Part shown: piece after piece, positions 8,343-16,698 of the stretch
Layout: each line of letters opens with the position of its first letter
How positions within the stretch are numbered: the first letter of the stretch is position 1
Origin: Flagellimonas sp947499585
GTDB lineage: Bacteria > Bacteroidota > Bacteroidia > Flavobacteriales > Flavobacteriaceae
Assembly: GCF_044596045.1 (NCBI RefSeq)
Contig: NZ_CP138995.1
Coordinates: 3,410,001-3,474,000 of the forward strand
DNA: 64,000 nucleotides
Reading direction: 5' to 3'
Made by a program: the position numbers and the translations under genes
Notes under the pieces: generated by a model
The model's database searches: none
What the model saw: only the letters and a program-made list of their open reading frames with translations
Told to the model about the DNA's origin: nothing

Positions 8343-10103
8343 ATGAAACTAACAGCAAAAGGACTCTTGTCCTTCTTTGTCACGGCTATCATACTGCTGT
8401 GCACCAATTCCTGTAGCAAAGAAGAAAATAGTATTGCCGCTACACAAGTTAAATTGAACAAATCGGTCTTGGGTATCCAAGTCGGAGAAACCTACAAACT
8501 GGAAGCCTCTTCCGATTTAAAAAACACTACAATAGAATGGAAGAGCAATAAAACAACCGTTGCTACTGTCAGTAATGAAGGGCTTGTTACGGCCGTATCT
8601 CCAGGCACAGCAATCATAACAACAGAAGTAGGCAATGGAAAAGCCATTTGCACGGTAGTGATAAAAGAGAAGGAATTAATTCTTGAACTTAATAAGGAAA
8701 ACCTAACCTTATTCTCTTTCCCAACATACAAAGAAACGCTCCAAGTCATAACAGATATAGGAGATAATAACGTTACTTGGGAAAGTAGTGATGAAAGTGT
8801 TGCCACCGTAAATGAAAATGGGGAAGTAGTTCCTCTAGCAGTTGGCGAAACGATGATTAGCGCAAGTGTGAACGATGTCACTACAGTTTGTATAGTTACT
8901 GTGATTGAAGGTCCTGTGACCTTACTCGAATTGGATAGGGTGGAATTGAAAATGGATAAATTCGATACCACCAAACTAAATATCTCATCAATAGAGACAC
9001 AAGCTGAAGAAACAGGGCCCGAAGTATGGCAAACCAGTGACGAGAATTTAGTGAGCGTTGATGATGAAGGTAATCTAACTTCTTATGGATTGGAAGGTAC
9101 CGCAATAATAACATTAACAATAGACAATCTCACTGTCGAGTGTTTAGTTACGATAGGCCCAACAATATATGTAACTGGGGATGATGGCGATATAGTTAGT
9201 TTGTGGCAAAACGAGATAAGTACAACCTTTACCGATGAGAATAGTGATTCTAATGGAAATTTTGTTTATGTGGACGGCGAAGACGTTTATGTAGTAGGTT
9301 ATACCAGTAATGGTGCCGAACGAATTGCAACGGTATGGAAAAATGAAGAGATTTTGTACAGTTTAACTGATGGTACTAAAGATGCCAAAGCAAAAACTGT
9401 AATCATTGATGGCTTAGATGTCTATACAACGGGATATGAAGATGATGAACAAGGTGATAAAATTGCCAAGGTCTGGAGAAATGAAACGATTTTATATGAA
9501 TTGACCGATGGAAGCAATGACGCTTTGGCCTATTCTACCTATATAGATTCTGGAGACATTTATACAGTAGGGTATGATAAAAATTTGAACGATACCCTTG
9601 TCAGTAAAGTATGGAGAAATGGGTTGTTGCTCTACACCTTGACCAATGGTGATTTTGACTCCATTGCAAATTCAGTACACATAATTGCGGGTGATATATA
9701 TGTAGCAGGATATGAAAAAAATCCGAACAACACTCTTGTAGCAAAGGTTTGGAGAAACGATACTGAACTTTATGCGCTAACAGATGGTCAAAACAGTGCC
9801 AACGCATATTCGCTTTATCCAGATGGTAATGATATTTATATAGCAGGTTATGAAAATGATAATCAAGGAGGTAGGGTTGCTAAGGTGTGGCTAAATGGTA
9901 ATGAGTTCTATGACCTTACTAGTTCTACAGATGAAGCGCGTGCGTATTCCGTATATATTTACGAAGACGATATATATGCGGCCGGATATGAAGAAAACGA
10001 TGAAGGAATTGAGGTTGCCAAAGTCTGGAAAAATGGTGAAGAACTCTATGAATTAAGTAATGGTAGTGTAGATACAAGGGCCTACTCGGTTCATGTAGAA
10101 TAA
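8343..10103 (+). CDS. Lipoprotein with Ig-like (Big_2) domains and seven-repeat putative beta-propeller
   Basis: 586 residues. The lipoprotein signal ends at Cys24 (TNSC). Residues ~35-270 hold three bacterial Ig-like units, two of them clearly Big_2 (VSNEGLVTAVSPGTAIIT and VNENGEVVPLAVGETMISA) and a third more divergent (VDDEGNLTSYGLEGTAIIT). Residues ~274-586 consist of seven tandem repeats of about 46 residues with the pattern IYvaGYe..n....vAKVWrNg.elYeLTdGs.dA.AySvyvdgdD. The first repeat is degenerate and the last stops after its AYSVHVE strand, as expected for a closed beta-propeller. Surface or envelope location is likely. The function is not recognised: adhesion or ligand binding would fit the architecture, but neither is shown. 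It is flanked by terminators and is probably monocistronic. Confidence 0.8.
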   Translation: MKLTAKGLLSFFVTAIILLCTNSCSKEENSIAATQVKLNKSVLGIQVGETYKLEASSDLKNTTIEWKSNKTTVATVSNEGLVTAVSPGTAIITTEVGNGKAICTVVIKEKELILELNKENLTLFSFPTYKETLQVITDIGDNNVTWESSDESVATVNENGEVVPLAVGETMISASVNDVTTVCIVTVIEGPVTLLELDRVELKMDKFDTTKLNISSIETQAEETGPEVWQTSDENLVSVDDEGNLTSYGLEGTAIITLTIDNLTVECLVTIGPTIYVTGDDGDIVSLWQNEISTTFTDENSDSNGNFVYVDGEDVYVVGYTSNGAERIATVWKNEEILYSLTDGTKDAKAKTVIIDGLDVYTTGYEDDEQGDKIAKVWRNETILYELTDGSNDALAYSTYIDSGDIYTVGYDKNLNDTLVSKVWRNGLLLYTLTNGDFDSIANSVHIIAGDIYVAGYEKNPNNTLVAKVWRNDTELYALTDGQNSANAYSLYPDGNDIYIAGYENDNQGGRVAKVWLNGNEFYDLTSSTDEARAYSVYIYEDDIYAAGYEENDEGIEVAKVWKNGEELYELSNGSVDTRAYSVHVE

Positions 10104-10120
10104 CAGAAGGATAAAAAATG

Positions 10121-10156
10121 AAAGTCCCACTTTAGGCTATCTTCAGTGGGATTTTT
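10121..10156 (+). terminator. Rho-independent terminator after the Big_2/propeller gene
   Basis: Stem AAGTCCCACT / AGTGGGATTT (about 10122-10131 and 10145-10154, one G-U pair) followed by a T-rich run. It lies 18 bp past the stop. Confidence 0.75.
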
Positions 10157-10173
10157 AATTTTAAAGCTCAAAG

Positions 10174-10204
10174 TTTGCAAGTTTAAATTTCATTTCTATC
10201 TTTG
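10174..10204 (+). promoter_or_regulatory. Promoter of the trp operon (-33 TTTG, -7 TATCTTTG)
   Basis: TTTG at 10174-10177, a 19-bp spacer, then TATCTTTG at 10197-10204: an exact match to the Bacteroidota sigma promoter (TTTG, 17-23 bp, TAnnTTTG). The predicted start site is only a few bases downstream, at or just before the leader-peptide ATG at 10210. Confidence 0.72.
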
Positions 10205-10209
10205 AGGTA

Positions 10210-10266
10210 ATGAATTTAAGAACAGTTAATACTTGGTGGTGGATGAATTTACGTCGAATGTCGTGA
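10210..10266 (+). CDS. trpL: trp operon leader peptide (three consecutive Trp codons)
   Basis: An 18-codon ORF, MNLRTVNTWWWMNLRRMS, lying between the trp promoter and an attenuator hairpin, 73 bp before trpE. Codons 9-11 (10234-10242) are TGG TGG TGG; Trp is a rare amino acid, so a run of three directly before trpE is diagnostic of ribosome-mediated attenuation. The stop codon (10264-10266) lies inside the segment that can form the antiterminator, so a ribosome reaching the stop would mask it. There is no usable Shine-Dalgarno sequence, and the ATG may be almost at the 5' end of the mRNA. Confidence 0.82.
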   Translation: MNLRTVNTWWWMNLRRMS

Positions 10267-10322
10267 ACTAGTCCCCCATTGTAATCATATAGAGGCTTGT
10301 CATCACGACAAGCCTTTTTTAA
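10259..10322 (+). promoter_or_regulatory. trp attenuator: terminator hairpin with competing antiterminator
   Basis: Terminator: 9-bp perfect stem AGGCTTGTC (10293-10301) / GACAAGCCT (10307-10315), loop ATCAC, then TTTTTT. Competing pairing: TGTCGTGA (10259-10266, at the leader stop codon) with TCACGACA (10303-10310), which removes the loop and half of the 3' arm. A ribosome stalled on the Trp codons (10234-10242) would leave 10259-10266 free and let the operon be read. A ribosome that reaches the stop would cover it, so the terminator forms. Both pairings are directly visible; their use is inferred. Confidence 0.75.
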
Positions 10323-10339
10323 TTTATCACTATTTTGAA

Positions 10340-11737
10340 ATGACCTATAAATTACAAACACACTATAAAAAAATTCTAGCCGACACCATCACACCGGTTA
10401 GTGTTTACCTAAAGATTAGGGATAAGTTTCCCAACAGCATTTTGTTGGAAAGTAGCGACTATCACGCCAATGACAATAGCTTTTCCTATATCTGCTGCAA
10501 CCCCATTGCTTCAATCAAGGTTCAAAATGAAGTTATCACCCAAACCTTTCCAGATGGTTCAAAAGAAGAGTTTCCAATTTCATCCACTACAGATGTCACA
10601 GAAATTGTTCATGATTTTGGTAAAAAGTTTTCAGTCTCTAGTAATGGTTTCAAATTTATAAACAACGGTCTTTTTGGATATATGTCATATGATGCCGTTC
10701 GTTATTTTGAAGATGTGGAAATTTCATCAAAAGAGGACTCCATTCAAATACCGGATATTTATTATGCCGTGTATCAAAATATCATCGCAATAAACCATTT
10801 TAAAAATGAAGCATACCTCTTTGCTCATTGTTTTGAAAGTGAAAGCAATGTAGATGAAATAGCACAGTTGTTCAATGTGAGGAATTTTGCTTCCTACAAC
10901 TTTTCAAAAGAAGGAGACCCAAAATCCAACTTAAAAGATGAAGAATATAGGGAACATGTAAAGTTGGCAAAAAAACACTGCCAGCGAGGTGATGTATTTC
11001 AGTTGGTTTTATCTAGAAGATTCTCCCAAGCATTTAAAGGAGATGAGTTTAATGTGTATAGGGCATTGCGTTCCATAAATCCATCACCATATCTCTTCTA
11101 TTTTGACTACGGGGATTTCAAAATTTTCGGAAGTTCTCCTGAGGCACAGCTAATCGTAAAAGATGAGAAAGCAGAAATCCACCCCATTGCAGGAACATAC
11201 AAAAGAACAGGGAATGATGAGCAAGATGCCGAACTGGCAAAGCAACTAGCACAAGATGATAAAGAAAATAGCGAACATGTAATGCTCGTAGATTTAGCTC
11301 GAAACGACCTTAGCAGAAATGGAAATACTGTAAATGTTGAAACCTATAGAGAAGTACAATATTTCTCTCATGTGATTCACTTAGTATCTAAAGTAACGGG
11401 GCAAAAGAAAAAAGACATCTCCACAATGAAAGTTGTTGCAGATACCTTCCCGGCAGGTACCTTAAGTGGTGCGCCAAAACATATGGCCATGCAACTCATT
11501 GAAAAATATGAAAAAACTAGTCGCGCCTATTACGGCGGTGCTATTGGCTTCATGGATTTTAAAGGCAATTTTAACCATGCCATTATGATCAGGACATTTT
11601 TGAGCAAAAATCATGAATTACATTATCAAGCAGGAGCTGGTCTAGTGGCTGCATCTGACCCTGAAATGGAATTACAAGAAACCTATAATAAATTAGGTGC
11701 TTTAACAAAAGCATTGGAAATAGCGGAAACTATCTAA
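10340..11737 (+). CDS. trpE: Anthranilate synthase component I
   Basis: 465 residues, chorismate-binding enzyme fold. The N-terminal LLESS matches the tryptophan feedback site (LLES) of TrpE proteins. The C-terminal catalytic half has FQLVLSRRF, FGSSPEAQL, HPIAGTYKRTG, MLVDLARNDL, FPAGTLSGAPK and GAGLVAASDPEMELQE. It converts chorismate to anthranilate, using ammonia from TrpG. It is the first structural gene of the operon, behind the attenuator, with 2 bp to trpG. PabB or MenF are excluded by the operon context. Confidence 0.97.
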   Translation: MTYKLQTHYKKILADTITPVSVYLKIRDKFPNSILLESSDYHANDNSFSYICCNPIASIKVQNEVITQTFPDGSKEEFPISSTTDVTEIVHDFGKKFSVSSNGFKFINNGLFGYMSYDAVRYFEDVEISSKEDSIQIPDIYYAVYQNIIAINHFKNEAYLFAHCFESESNVDEIAQLFNVRNFASYNFSKEGDPKSNLKDEEYREHVKLAKKHCQRGDVFQLVLSRRFSQAFKGDEFNVYRALRSINPSPYLFYFDYGDFKIFGSSPEAQLIVKDEKAEIHPIAGTYKRTGNDEQDAELAKQLAQDDKENSEHVMLVDLARNDLSRNGNTVNVETYREVQYFSHVIHLVSKVTGQKKKDISTMKVVADTFPAGTLSGAPKHMAMQLIEKYEKTSRAYYGGAIGFMDFKGNFNHAIMIRTFLSKNHELHYQAGAGLVAASDPEMELQETYNKLGALTKALEIAETI

Positions 11738-11739
11738 GC

Positions 11740-12321
11740 ATGGGAAGAAAGATTTTAATGATTGATAATTACGATAGTTTCACTTATAATTTAGTGCACT
11801 ATCTGGAAGATTTAGATTGCGATGTTACGGTAAAACGTAATGACCAATTGACCTTGGAAGATGTTGAAGCTTTTGATGAAATTGTACTGTCTCCTGGACC
11901 AGGAATTCCAGATGAAGCAGGTTTGCTCAAAGAAATCATTAAAACGTACGCACCTACCAAACGGATCCTTGGTGTGTGCTTGGGGCAACAGGCTATTGGG
12001 GAGGTTTTTGGAGGCACGTTGGTTAACTTGGAACAAGTCTATCACGGAATTGCAACCACTATTACAGTTACCAAAGAAGATGTCATTTTTGAAGGTATGC
12101 CAAATACAATTGAAGTAGGCCGCTATCATTCTTGGGTGGTCCATCCAGACTTGCCAGAAAGTTTAGAAGCTACATCAGTAGATGAAAATGGGCAGGTAAT
12201 GTCCCTAAAACATAAAACATACGATGTTACTGCAGTCCAGTTTCATCCAGAATCCGTTTTGACACCAGAAGGAAAACAAATGCTAAAAAATTGGTTAGAA
12301 AATGAAAGAGACACTCAATAG
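11740..12321 (+). CDS. trpG: Anthranilate synthase component II (glutamine amidotransferase)
   Basis: 193 residues, class I glutamine amidotransferase. MIDNYDSFTYNLVHYL start, LSPGPGIP, nucleophile Cys80 in GVCLGQQAIGE, and His169 in VQFHPESVLTPEG. It supplies ammonia to TrpE. It stands alone, not fused to TrpE or TrpD, and overlaps trpD by 20 bp, which suggests translational coupling. PabA/TrpG dual use is possible, as in many bacteria. Confidence 0.96.
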   Translation: MGRKILMIDNYDSFTYNLVHYLEDLDCDVTVKRNDQLTLEDVEAFDEIVLSPGPGIPDEAGLLKEIIKTYAPTKRILGVCLGQQAIGEVFGGTLVNLEQVYHGIATTITVTKEDVIFEGMPNTIEVGRYHSWVVHPDLPESLEATSVDENGQVMSLKHKTYDVTAVQFHPESVLTPEGKQMLKNWLENERDTQ

Positions 12322-13294
12322 ACTCATCAACCACGAAATCTTGGCAAAGGAAGAAGCCAAGCAAATTTTGGCAAATATTGCTAAAGGTGATTACAATACA
12401 TCGCAAATAGCAGCATTTCTTACAGTTTATATGATGCGTAGCATCACTATAGAAGAGTTAGAGGGTTTCCGGGATGCCCTTTTAGAACTTTGTCTGTCCG
12501 TAGACCTATCCCATTACAACCCCATTGACCTATGTGGCACGGGAGGTGATGGGAAAGACACTTTCAACATTTCTACATTGGCATCATTTGTTACTGCTGG
12601 GGCAGGAATAAAAGTGACCAAACACGGAAACTATGGAGTTTCTTCTAAATGCGGTAGCAGTAATGTCATGGAATTTTTGGGCATCAAATTCAGTAATGAA
12701 GCAGATTTTCTTAAAAAATCCATTGATGAAGCTGGCATTTGCGTTTTGCATGCGCCGCTTTTTCATCCTGCCATGAAAAATGTGGCACCTATCCGAAAAG
12801 AGCTTGCGGTAAAGACCTTTTTTAACATGTTAGGGCCTATGGTAAATCCTGCTTTTCCAAAAAACCAGATGGTGGGTGTATTCAACTTGGAACTGGCTAG
12901 AATGTATGGATATCTTTATCAAAACACAGATAAAAATTTTACCGTCCTGCATGCATTAGATGGATATGATGAAATTTCTTTGACCGGGGCAACAAAAACT
13001 ATTTCCAATGATTCTGAAGGAATACTTACCCCTACTGACTTTGGTGTGAAAAGCATTTTACAAGAACAAATTACAGGAGGAGATGATGTAGCACAATCAG
13101 CGCAAATATTTCTGGACATTTTAAATGGTAGAGGTACTGAAGCTCAAAACAATGTGGTTTGCGCTAATGCGGGGATTGCCATTTCAACAGTTGAAGGTAT
13201 AACTCCAAAACAAGGTTTTGAAAAAGCAAAGGAATCGCTCTTAAGCAAAAGAGGCCTGGGGGCATTAAAAAAATTACAAGAGTTAAGTGCATAA
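12302..13294 (+). CDS. trpD: Anthranilate phosphoribosyltransferase
   Basis: 330 residues. PRPP-binding loop in DLCGTGGDGKDTFNIST, VTKHGNYGVSSKCGSSNVMEFLG, and HPAMKNVAPIRKELAVKTFFNMLGPMVNP, all TrpD hallmarks. It transfers phosphoribosyl to anthranilate. The start ATG at 12302 lies inside trpG; the stop overlaps the trpC ATG by one base (TAATG). Confidence 0.97.
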   Translation: MKETLNRLINHEILAKEEAKQILANIAKGDYNTSQIAAFLTVYMMRSITIEELEGFRDALLELCLSVDLSHYNPIDLCGTGGDGKDTFNISTLASFVTAGAGIKVTKHGNYGVSSKCGSSNVMEFLGIKFSNEADFLKKSIDEAGICVLHAPLFHPAMKNVAPIRKELAVKTFFNMLGPMVNPAFPKNQMVGVFNLELARMYGYLYQNTDKNFTVLHALDGYDEISLTGATKTISNDSEGILTPTDFGVKSILQEQITGGDDVAQSAQIFLDILNGRGTEAQNNVVCANAGIAISTVEGITPKQGFEKAKESLLSKRGLGALKKLQELSA

Positions 13295-14079
13295 TGAATA
13301 TTCTAGACAAAATAGTAGCAGATAAACGCAAAGAGGTTGATTTAAAAAAGTCGCTGATTCCTGTTTCGCAATTGGAGCAATCCATTCTTAGCAATCGAAA
13401 CACTGTTTCTTTGGCTGCTGCACTTAGAAATAGTAGTTCTGGAATTATTGCAGAGCATAAGCGGCGCTCGCCTTCAAAATCAGTTATCAATCAAAATTTA
13501 AATGTCCAGGATGTTGCTGTAGGTTATGAAGAAGCTGGAGTTTGTGGTATGTCCGTTTTAACCGATGGCAAATACTTTGGAGGTTCATTGGATGATTTGT
13601 TACTGGCTAGAGCTGTTGCAAAAATGCCATTGTTACGAAAGGAATTCATCATTGATGAATATCAAATTTTGGAAGCAAGAGCAAATGGAGCCGATGTAAT
13701 TCTATTAATAGCTACCATTTTATCAAAAAAAGAAATTAAAACTTTATCAGAAACAGCTAAAAATTTAGGATTAGATGTGCTTTTAGAAGTGCATAACGAA
13801 GAAGAATTGTATAAATCTATTATGCCTAGTTTGGATATGTTGGGGGTAAACAACCGGAACCTAAAAACATTTGAGGTAAGCTTGGAAACCAGCAAGAGTT
13901 TATCAAAACTGATTCCAGATGAATTTGTAAAAGTTTCGGAAAGTGGAATAAGTTCTATTGATGCCATTAAAGATTTAAAGCAATATGGATATCAAGGTTT
14001 TCTGATTGGGGAGAATTTCATGAAAACCGATAATCCCGGTAAGAGTGCCACTGAATTTATAAAAGCCATGGAATCATGA
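13294..14079 (+). CDS. trpC: Indole-3-glycerol phosphate synthase
   Basis: 261 residues, TIM barrel. Typical motifs: IIAEHKRRSPSKSVI (catalytic Lys and phosphate-binding SPS), LTDGKYFGGSLDDL, LLRKEFIIDEYQI, LLEVHNEEEL, LGVNNRNLKTFEV and VSESGI. It closes the indole ring from CdRP. It is a separate gene, not fused to TrpF as in enterics, and overlaps trpF by 4 bp (ATGA). Confidence 0.97.
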   Translation: MNILDKIVADKRKEVDLKKSLIPVSQLEQSILSNRNTVSLAAALRNSSSGIIAEHKRRSPSKSVINQNLNVQDVAVGYEEAGVCGMSVLTDGKYFGGSLDDLLLARAVAKMPLLRKEFIIDEYQILEARANGADVILLIATILSKKEIKTLSETAKNLGLDVLLEVHNEEELYKSIMPSLDMLGVNNRNLKTFEVSLETSKSLSKLIPDEFVKVSESGISSIDAIKDLKQYGYQGFLIGENFMKTDNPGKSATEFIKAMES

Positions 14080-14711
14080 AACTAAAAGTCTGCGGAATGA
14101 AATACAATCCAGAAGAAGTTGCTCAACTGCAACCAGACTATTTGGGTTTTATCTTTTGGGAACCTTCCACACGCTATTTTGATGTTGACATGTTAGACAT
14201 ACCAAAATCCATTAAAAAAGTTGGAGTTTTTGTAGATGCCTCTATTGAAGAAGTACTTCAAAAAGTTGAAAAGCATGAACTGAATGCGGTGCAATTACAT
14301 GGAACAGAAACTCCTAAATTCTGTAAAGATGTCATGCAGAGCTTGTCGAAACATAGACAAGATAAACTGGAAATCATCAAAGTATTTTCCATAAAAGATG
14401 ATTTTGACTTTTCATGCCTTAAGGCTTATGAAGAATCTTGTGATTATTTTATGTTCGATACCAAAGGAAAATTGCCTGGCGGTAACGGTTATGCATTTGA
14501 TTGGAACATCCTTAAAAAATATCCATCAACCAAACCTTATTTTTTAAGTGGAGGCATTGGATTAAATGAAATAGACAGCTTACTAGCTTTTTTAGAAAGT
14601 CCAGCCTCAAAACAATGCTACGCTATTGACGTCAACAGTAGGTTTGAAATAAAACCAGGCCTAAAAAATATGGAACAACTAGAGAAATTTAAAAAATTGC
14701 TATTTGACTAG
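14076..14711 (+). CDS. trpF: Phosphoribosylanthranilate isomerase
   Basis: 211 residues, TIM barrel. KVCGMKYNPEEVAQLQPDYLGFIFWEPSTRYF carries the general-base Cys and the SxR motif. VGVFVDA, AVQLHGTETPKFC and FMFDTKGKLPGGNGYAFDW (with the catalytic Asp) follow, then FLSGGIGLNEI. It isomerises PRA to CdRP. It overlaps trpC by 4 bp and is followed after 26 bp by trpB. Confidence 0.96.
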   Translation: MKLKVCGMKYNPEEVAQLQPDYLGFIFWEPSTRYFDVDMLDIPKSIKKVGVFVDASIEEVLQKVEKHELNAVQLHGTETPKFCKDVMQSLSKHRQDKLEIIKVFSIKDDFDFSCLKAYEESCDYFMFDTKGKLPGGNGYAFDWNILKKYPSTKPYFLSGGIGLNEIDSLLAFLESPASKQCYAIDVNSRFEIKPGLKNMEQLEKFKKLLFD

Positions 14712-14737
14712 CATCAACTTTAAACTGTTAACCAAAT

Positions 14738-15919
14738 ATGAGTTACCACGCTAACGAAAAAGGATATTACGGAGAGTTTGGAGGAGCTTTCATCCCAGAG
14801 ATGCTCTATCCCAATACGGAGGAACTTCGCCAAAATTACATTCGCATTATGGAAGAACCTTCTTTTAAAGAAGAGTTTGATCAATTACTCAAAGATTATG
14901 TTGGGCGCCCTACCCCACTGTATTTTGCAGAAAGACTATCGAAAAAATATCAGACCAAAATCTACTTGAAGCGGGAAGATTTATGTCATACTGGTGCACA
15001 TAAAGTAAACAATACCATAGGTCAGATTTTAATGGCAAAAAAACTTGGCAAAAATAGAATCATTGCTGAAACAGGTGCAGGACAACATGGGGTAGCTACA
15101 GCTACGGTTTGCGCATTAATGGGTATTGAATGTGTGGTATACATGGGTGAAATTGATATTGCACGCCAAGCGCCAAATGTAGCCCGAATGAAAATGCTGG
15201 GTGCAGAAGTACGACCCGCTTTATCTGGCAGTAGAACTTTAAAAGATGCCACGAATGAAGCCATAAGAGATTGGATCAATAATCCGGTTGACACCCATTA
15301 TATTATAGGTTCCGTGGTAGGCCCACATCCTTACCCAGATATGGTCGCGAGATTTCAATCCGTGATTTCCGAAGAAATCAAGGCACAGTTATTGGAAAAA
15401 GAAGGCGTTGAAAATCCTAATTATGTGATTGCCTGTGTTGGTGGAGGTAGTAATGCTGCAGGAGCGTACTATCATTATCTAGATACTCCTGAAGTTGGAA
15501 TCATTGCGGTGGAAGCAGCAGGAAAAGGTATTGATTCTGGAGAAAGTGCGGCAACCTCAGCATTGGGTAAAGTAGGGATCATTCATGGCAGCAAAACCCT
15601 TTTGATGCAAACCAATGATGGTCAAATTACCGAACCCTATTCTATTTCAGCAGGATTGGATTATCCTGGTGTGGGGCCAATGCATGCACATTTGTTTAAA
15701 TCAGGTAGAGGGGAATTTATTTCTATCACAGATGATGAAGCCATGACCGCAGGTTTGGAAGTTTCACAACTGGAAGGAATTATTCCAGCTATAGAGACTT
15801 CCCATGCCTTTGCCATTTTTGAATACAAAAAATTTAAAAAAGATGATATCGTAGTCATCAACCTTTCAGGGCGTGGTGATAAAGATTTACAGAATTATAT
15901 TGATTATTTTAAATTATGA
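14738..15919 (+). CDS. trpB: Tryptophan synthase beta subunit
   Basis: 393 residues, PLP enzyme of the TrpB1 type. GYYGEFGGAFIPEML start, PTPLYFAERLS, KREDLCHTGAHKVNNTIGQ with the PLP lysine at Lys89, ETGAGQHGVATA, phosphate-binding GGGSNAAG and C-terminal NLSGRGDKD. It joins indole and serine to make tryptophan. It overlaps trpA by 4 bp, matching the alpha2-beta2 complex. Confidence 0.98.
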   Translation: MSYHANEKGYYGEFGGAFIPEMLYPNTEELRQNYIRIMEEPSFKEEFDQLLKDYVGRPTPLYFAERLSKKYQTKIYLKREDLCHTGAHKVNNTIGQILMAKKLGKNRIIAETGAGQHGVATATVCALMGIECVVYMGEIDIARQAPNVARMKMLGAEVRPALSGSRTLKDATNEAIRDWINNPVDTHYIIGSVVGPHPYPDMVARFQSVISEEIKAQLLEKEGVENPNYVIACVGGGSNAAGAYYHYLDTPEVGIIAVEAAGKGIDSGESAATSALGKVGIIHGSKTLLMQTNDGQITEPYSISAGLDYPGVGPMHAHLFKSGRGEFISITDDEAMTAGLEVSQLEGIIPAIETSHAFAIFEYKKFKKDDIVVINLSGRGDKDLQNYIDYFKL

Positions 15920-16677
15920 ACAGAATCAATCAAAAATTAAAAGAAGACAAAAAACTTCTCTCCATATATTTCACGGCGGGTTACCCTAGTTTAAATGATA
16001 CAGCTGAAATAATCCAACACCTTGAACAGAATGGTGTTGACATGATTGAAATAGGTTTGCCTTTTAGTGACCCATTGGCAGATGGTCCCACAATCCAGGA
16101 GAGTTCCACAGCTGCGCTGCGCAACGGTATGAATACTGAATTGCTGTTTGACCAGTTAAAGAAAATTAGAAAGACCGTTTCCATTCCGTTAATCATGATG
16201 GGATATTTTAATCCAGTGTTTCAATACGGGGTGGAGGCCTTTTGTGAAAAATGCCAAGAAATTGGTATTGATGGCATTATTCTGCCAGATTTGCCTTTGG
16301 ATGTGTATCAGGAAGAGTACGAAACCATTTTCAAAAAATATGGCCTAATCAATGTCTTTTTAATAACCCCACAGACTAGTGAGGAACGTATTCGTGAAAT
16401 TGATGAAGCTTCTGACGGTTTTATTTATATGGTAAGTTCTGCTAGTACGACTGGGGCAAAAACAGGTTTTGGGGAAAAAACCGAAACCTACTTTGAAAAA
16501 ATCAATGGTATGAATCTTAAGAATCCTCAAATTGTTGGCTTTGGTATCAGTAATTCAGATACTTTCAATCAAGCTACCAAAAAAACAAAAGGGGCTATTA
16601 TTGGTTCGGCATTTATAAAACATTTGACTCAAAATGGAGTTGAAAAAATTGATAAGTTTGTAAGGGGAATTCGCTAA
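15916..16677 (+). CDS. trpA: Tryptophan synthase alpha subunit
   Basis: 253 residues, TIM barrel. AGYPSLNDTAEIIQHLEQNGVDMIEIGLPFSDPLADGPTIQ contains the catalytic Glu and Asp equivalents. GIILPDLPLDVYQEEY, FIYMVSSASTTGAKT and VGFGISNSDTF follow. It cleaves indole-3-glycerol phosphate to indole and G3P. Last biosynthetic gene of the operon; no terminator is seen before the peptidase gene 21 bp further on. Confidence 0.97.
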   Translation: MNRINQKLKEDKKLLSIYFTAGYPSLNDTAEIIQHLEQNGVDMIEIGLPFSDPLADGPTIQESSTAALRNGMNTELLFDQLKKIRKTVSIPLIMMGYFNPVFQYGVEAFCEKCQEIGIDGIILPDLPLDVYQEEYETIFKKYGLINVFLITPQTSEERIREIDEASDGFIYMVSSASTTGAKTGFGEKTETYFEKINGMNLKNPQIVGFGISNSDTFNQATKKTKGAIIGSAFIKHLTQNGVEKIDKFVRGIR

Positions 16678-16698
16678 ATTGAACTCAAATTCAATTCC

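Noticed and set aside
10161..10361. Open frame on the minus strand across the trp leader
   Set aside because: It covers the promoter, leader ORF and attenuator on the other strand and has no recognisable motif; it is a shadow.
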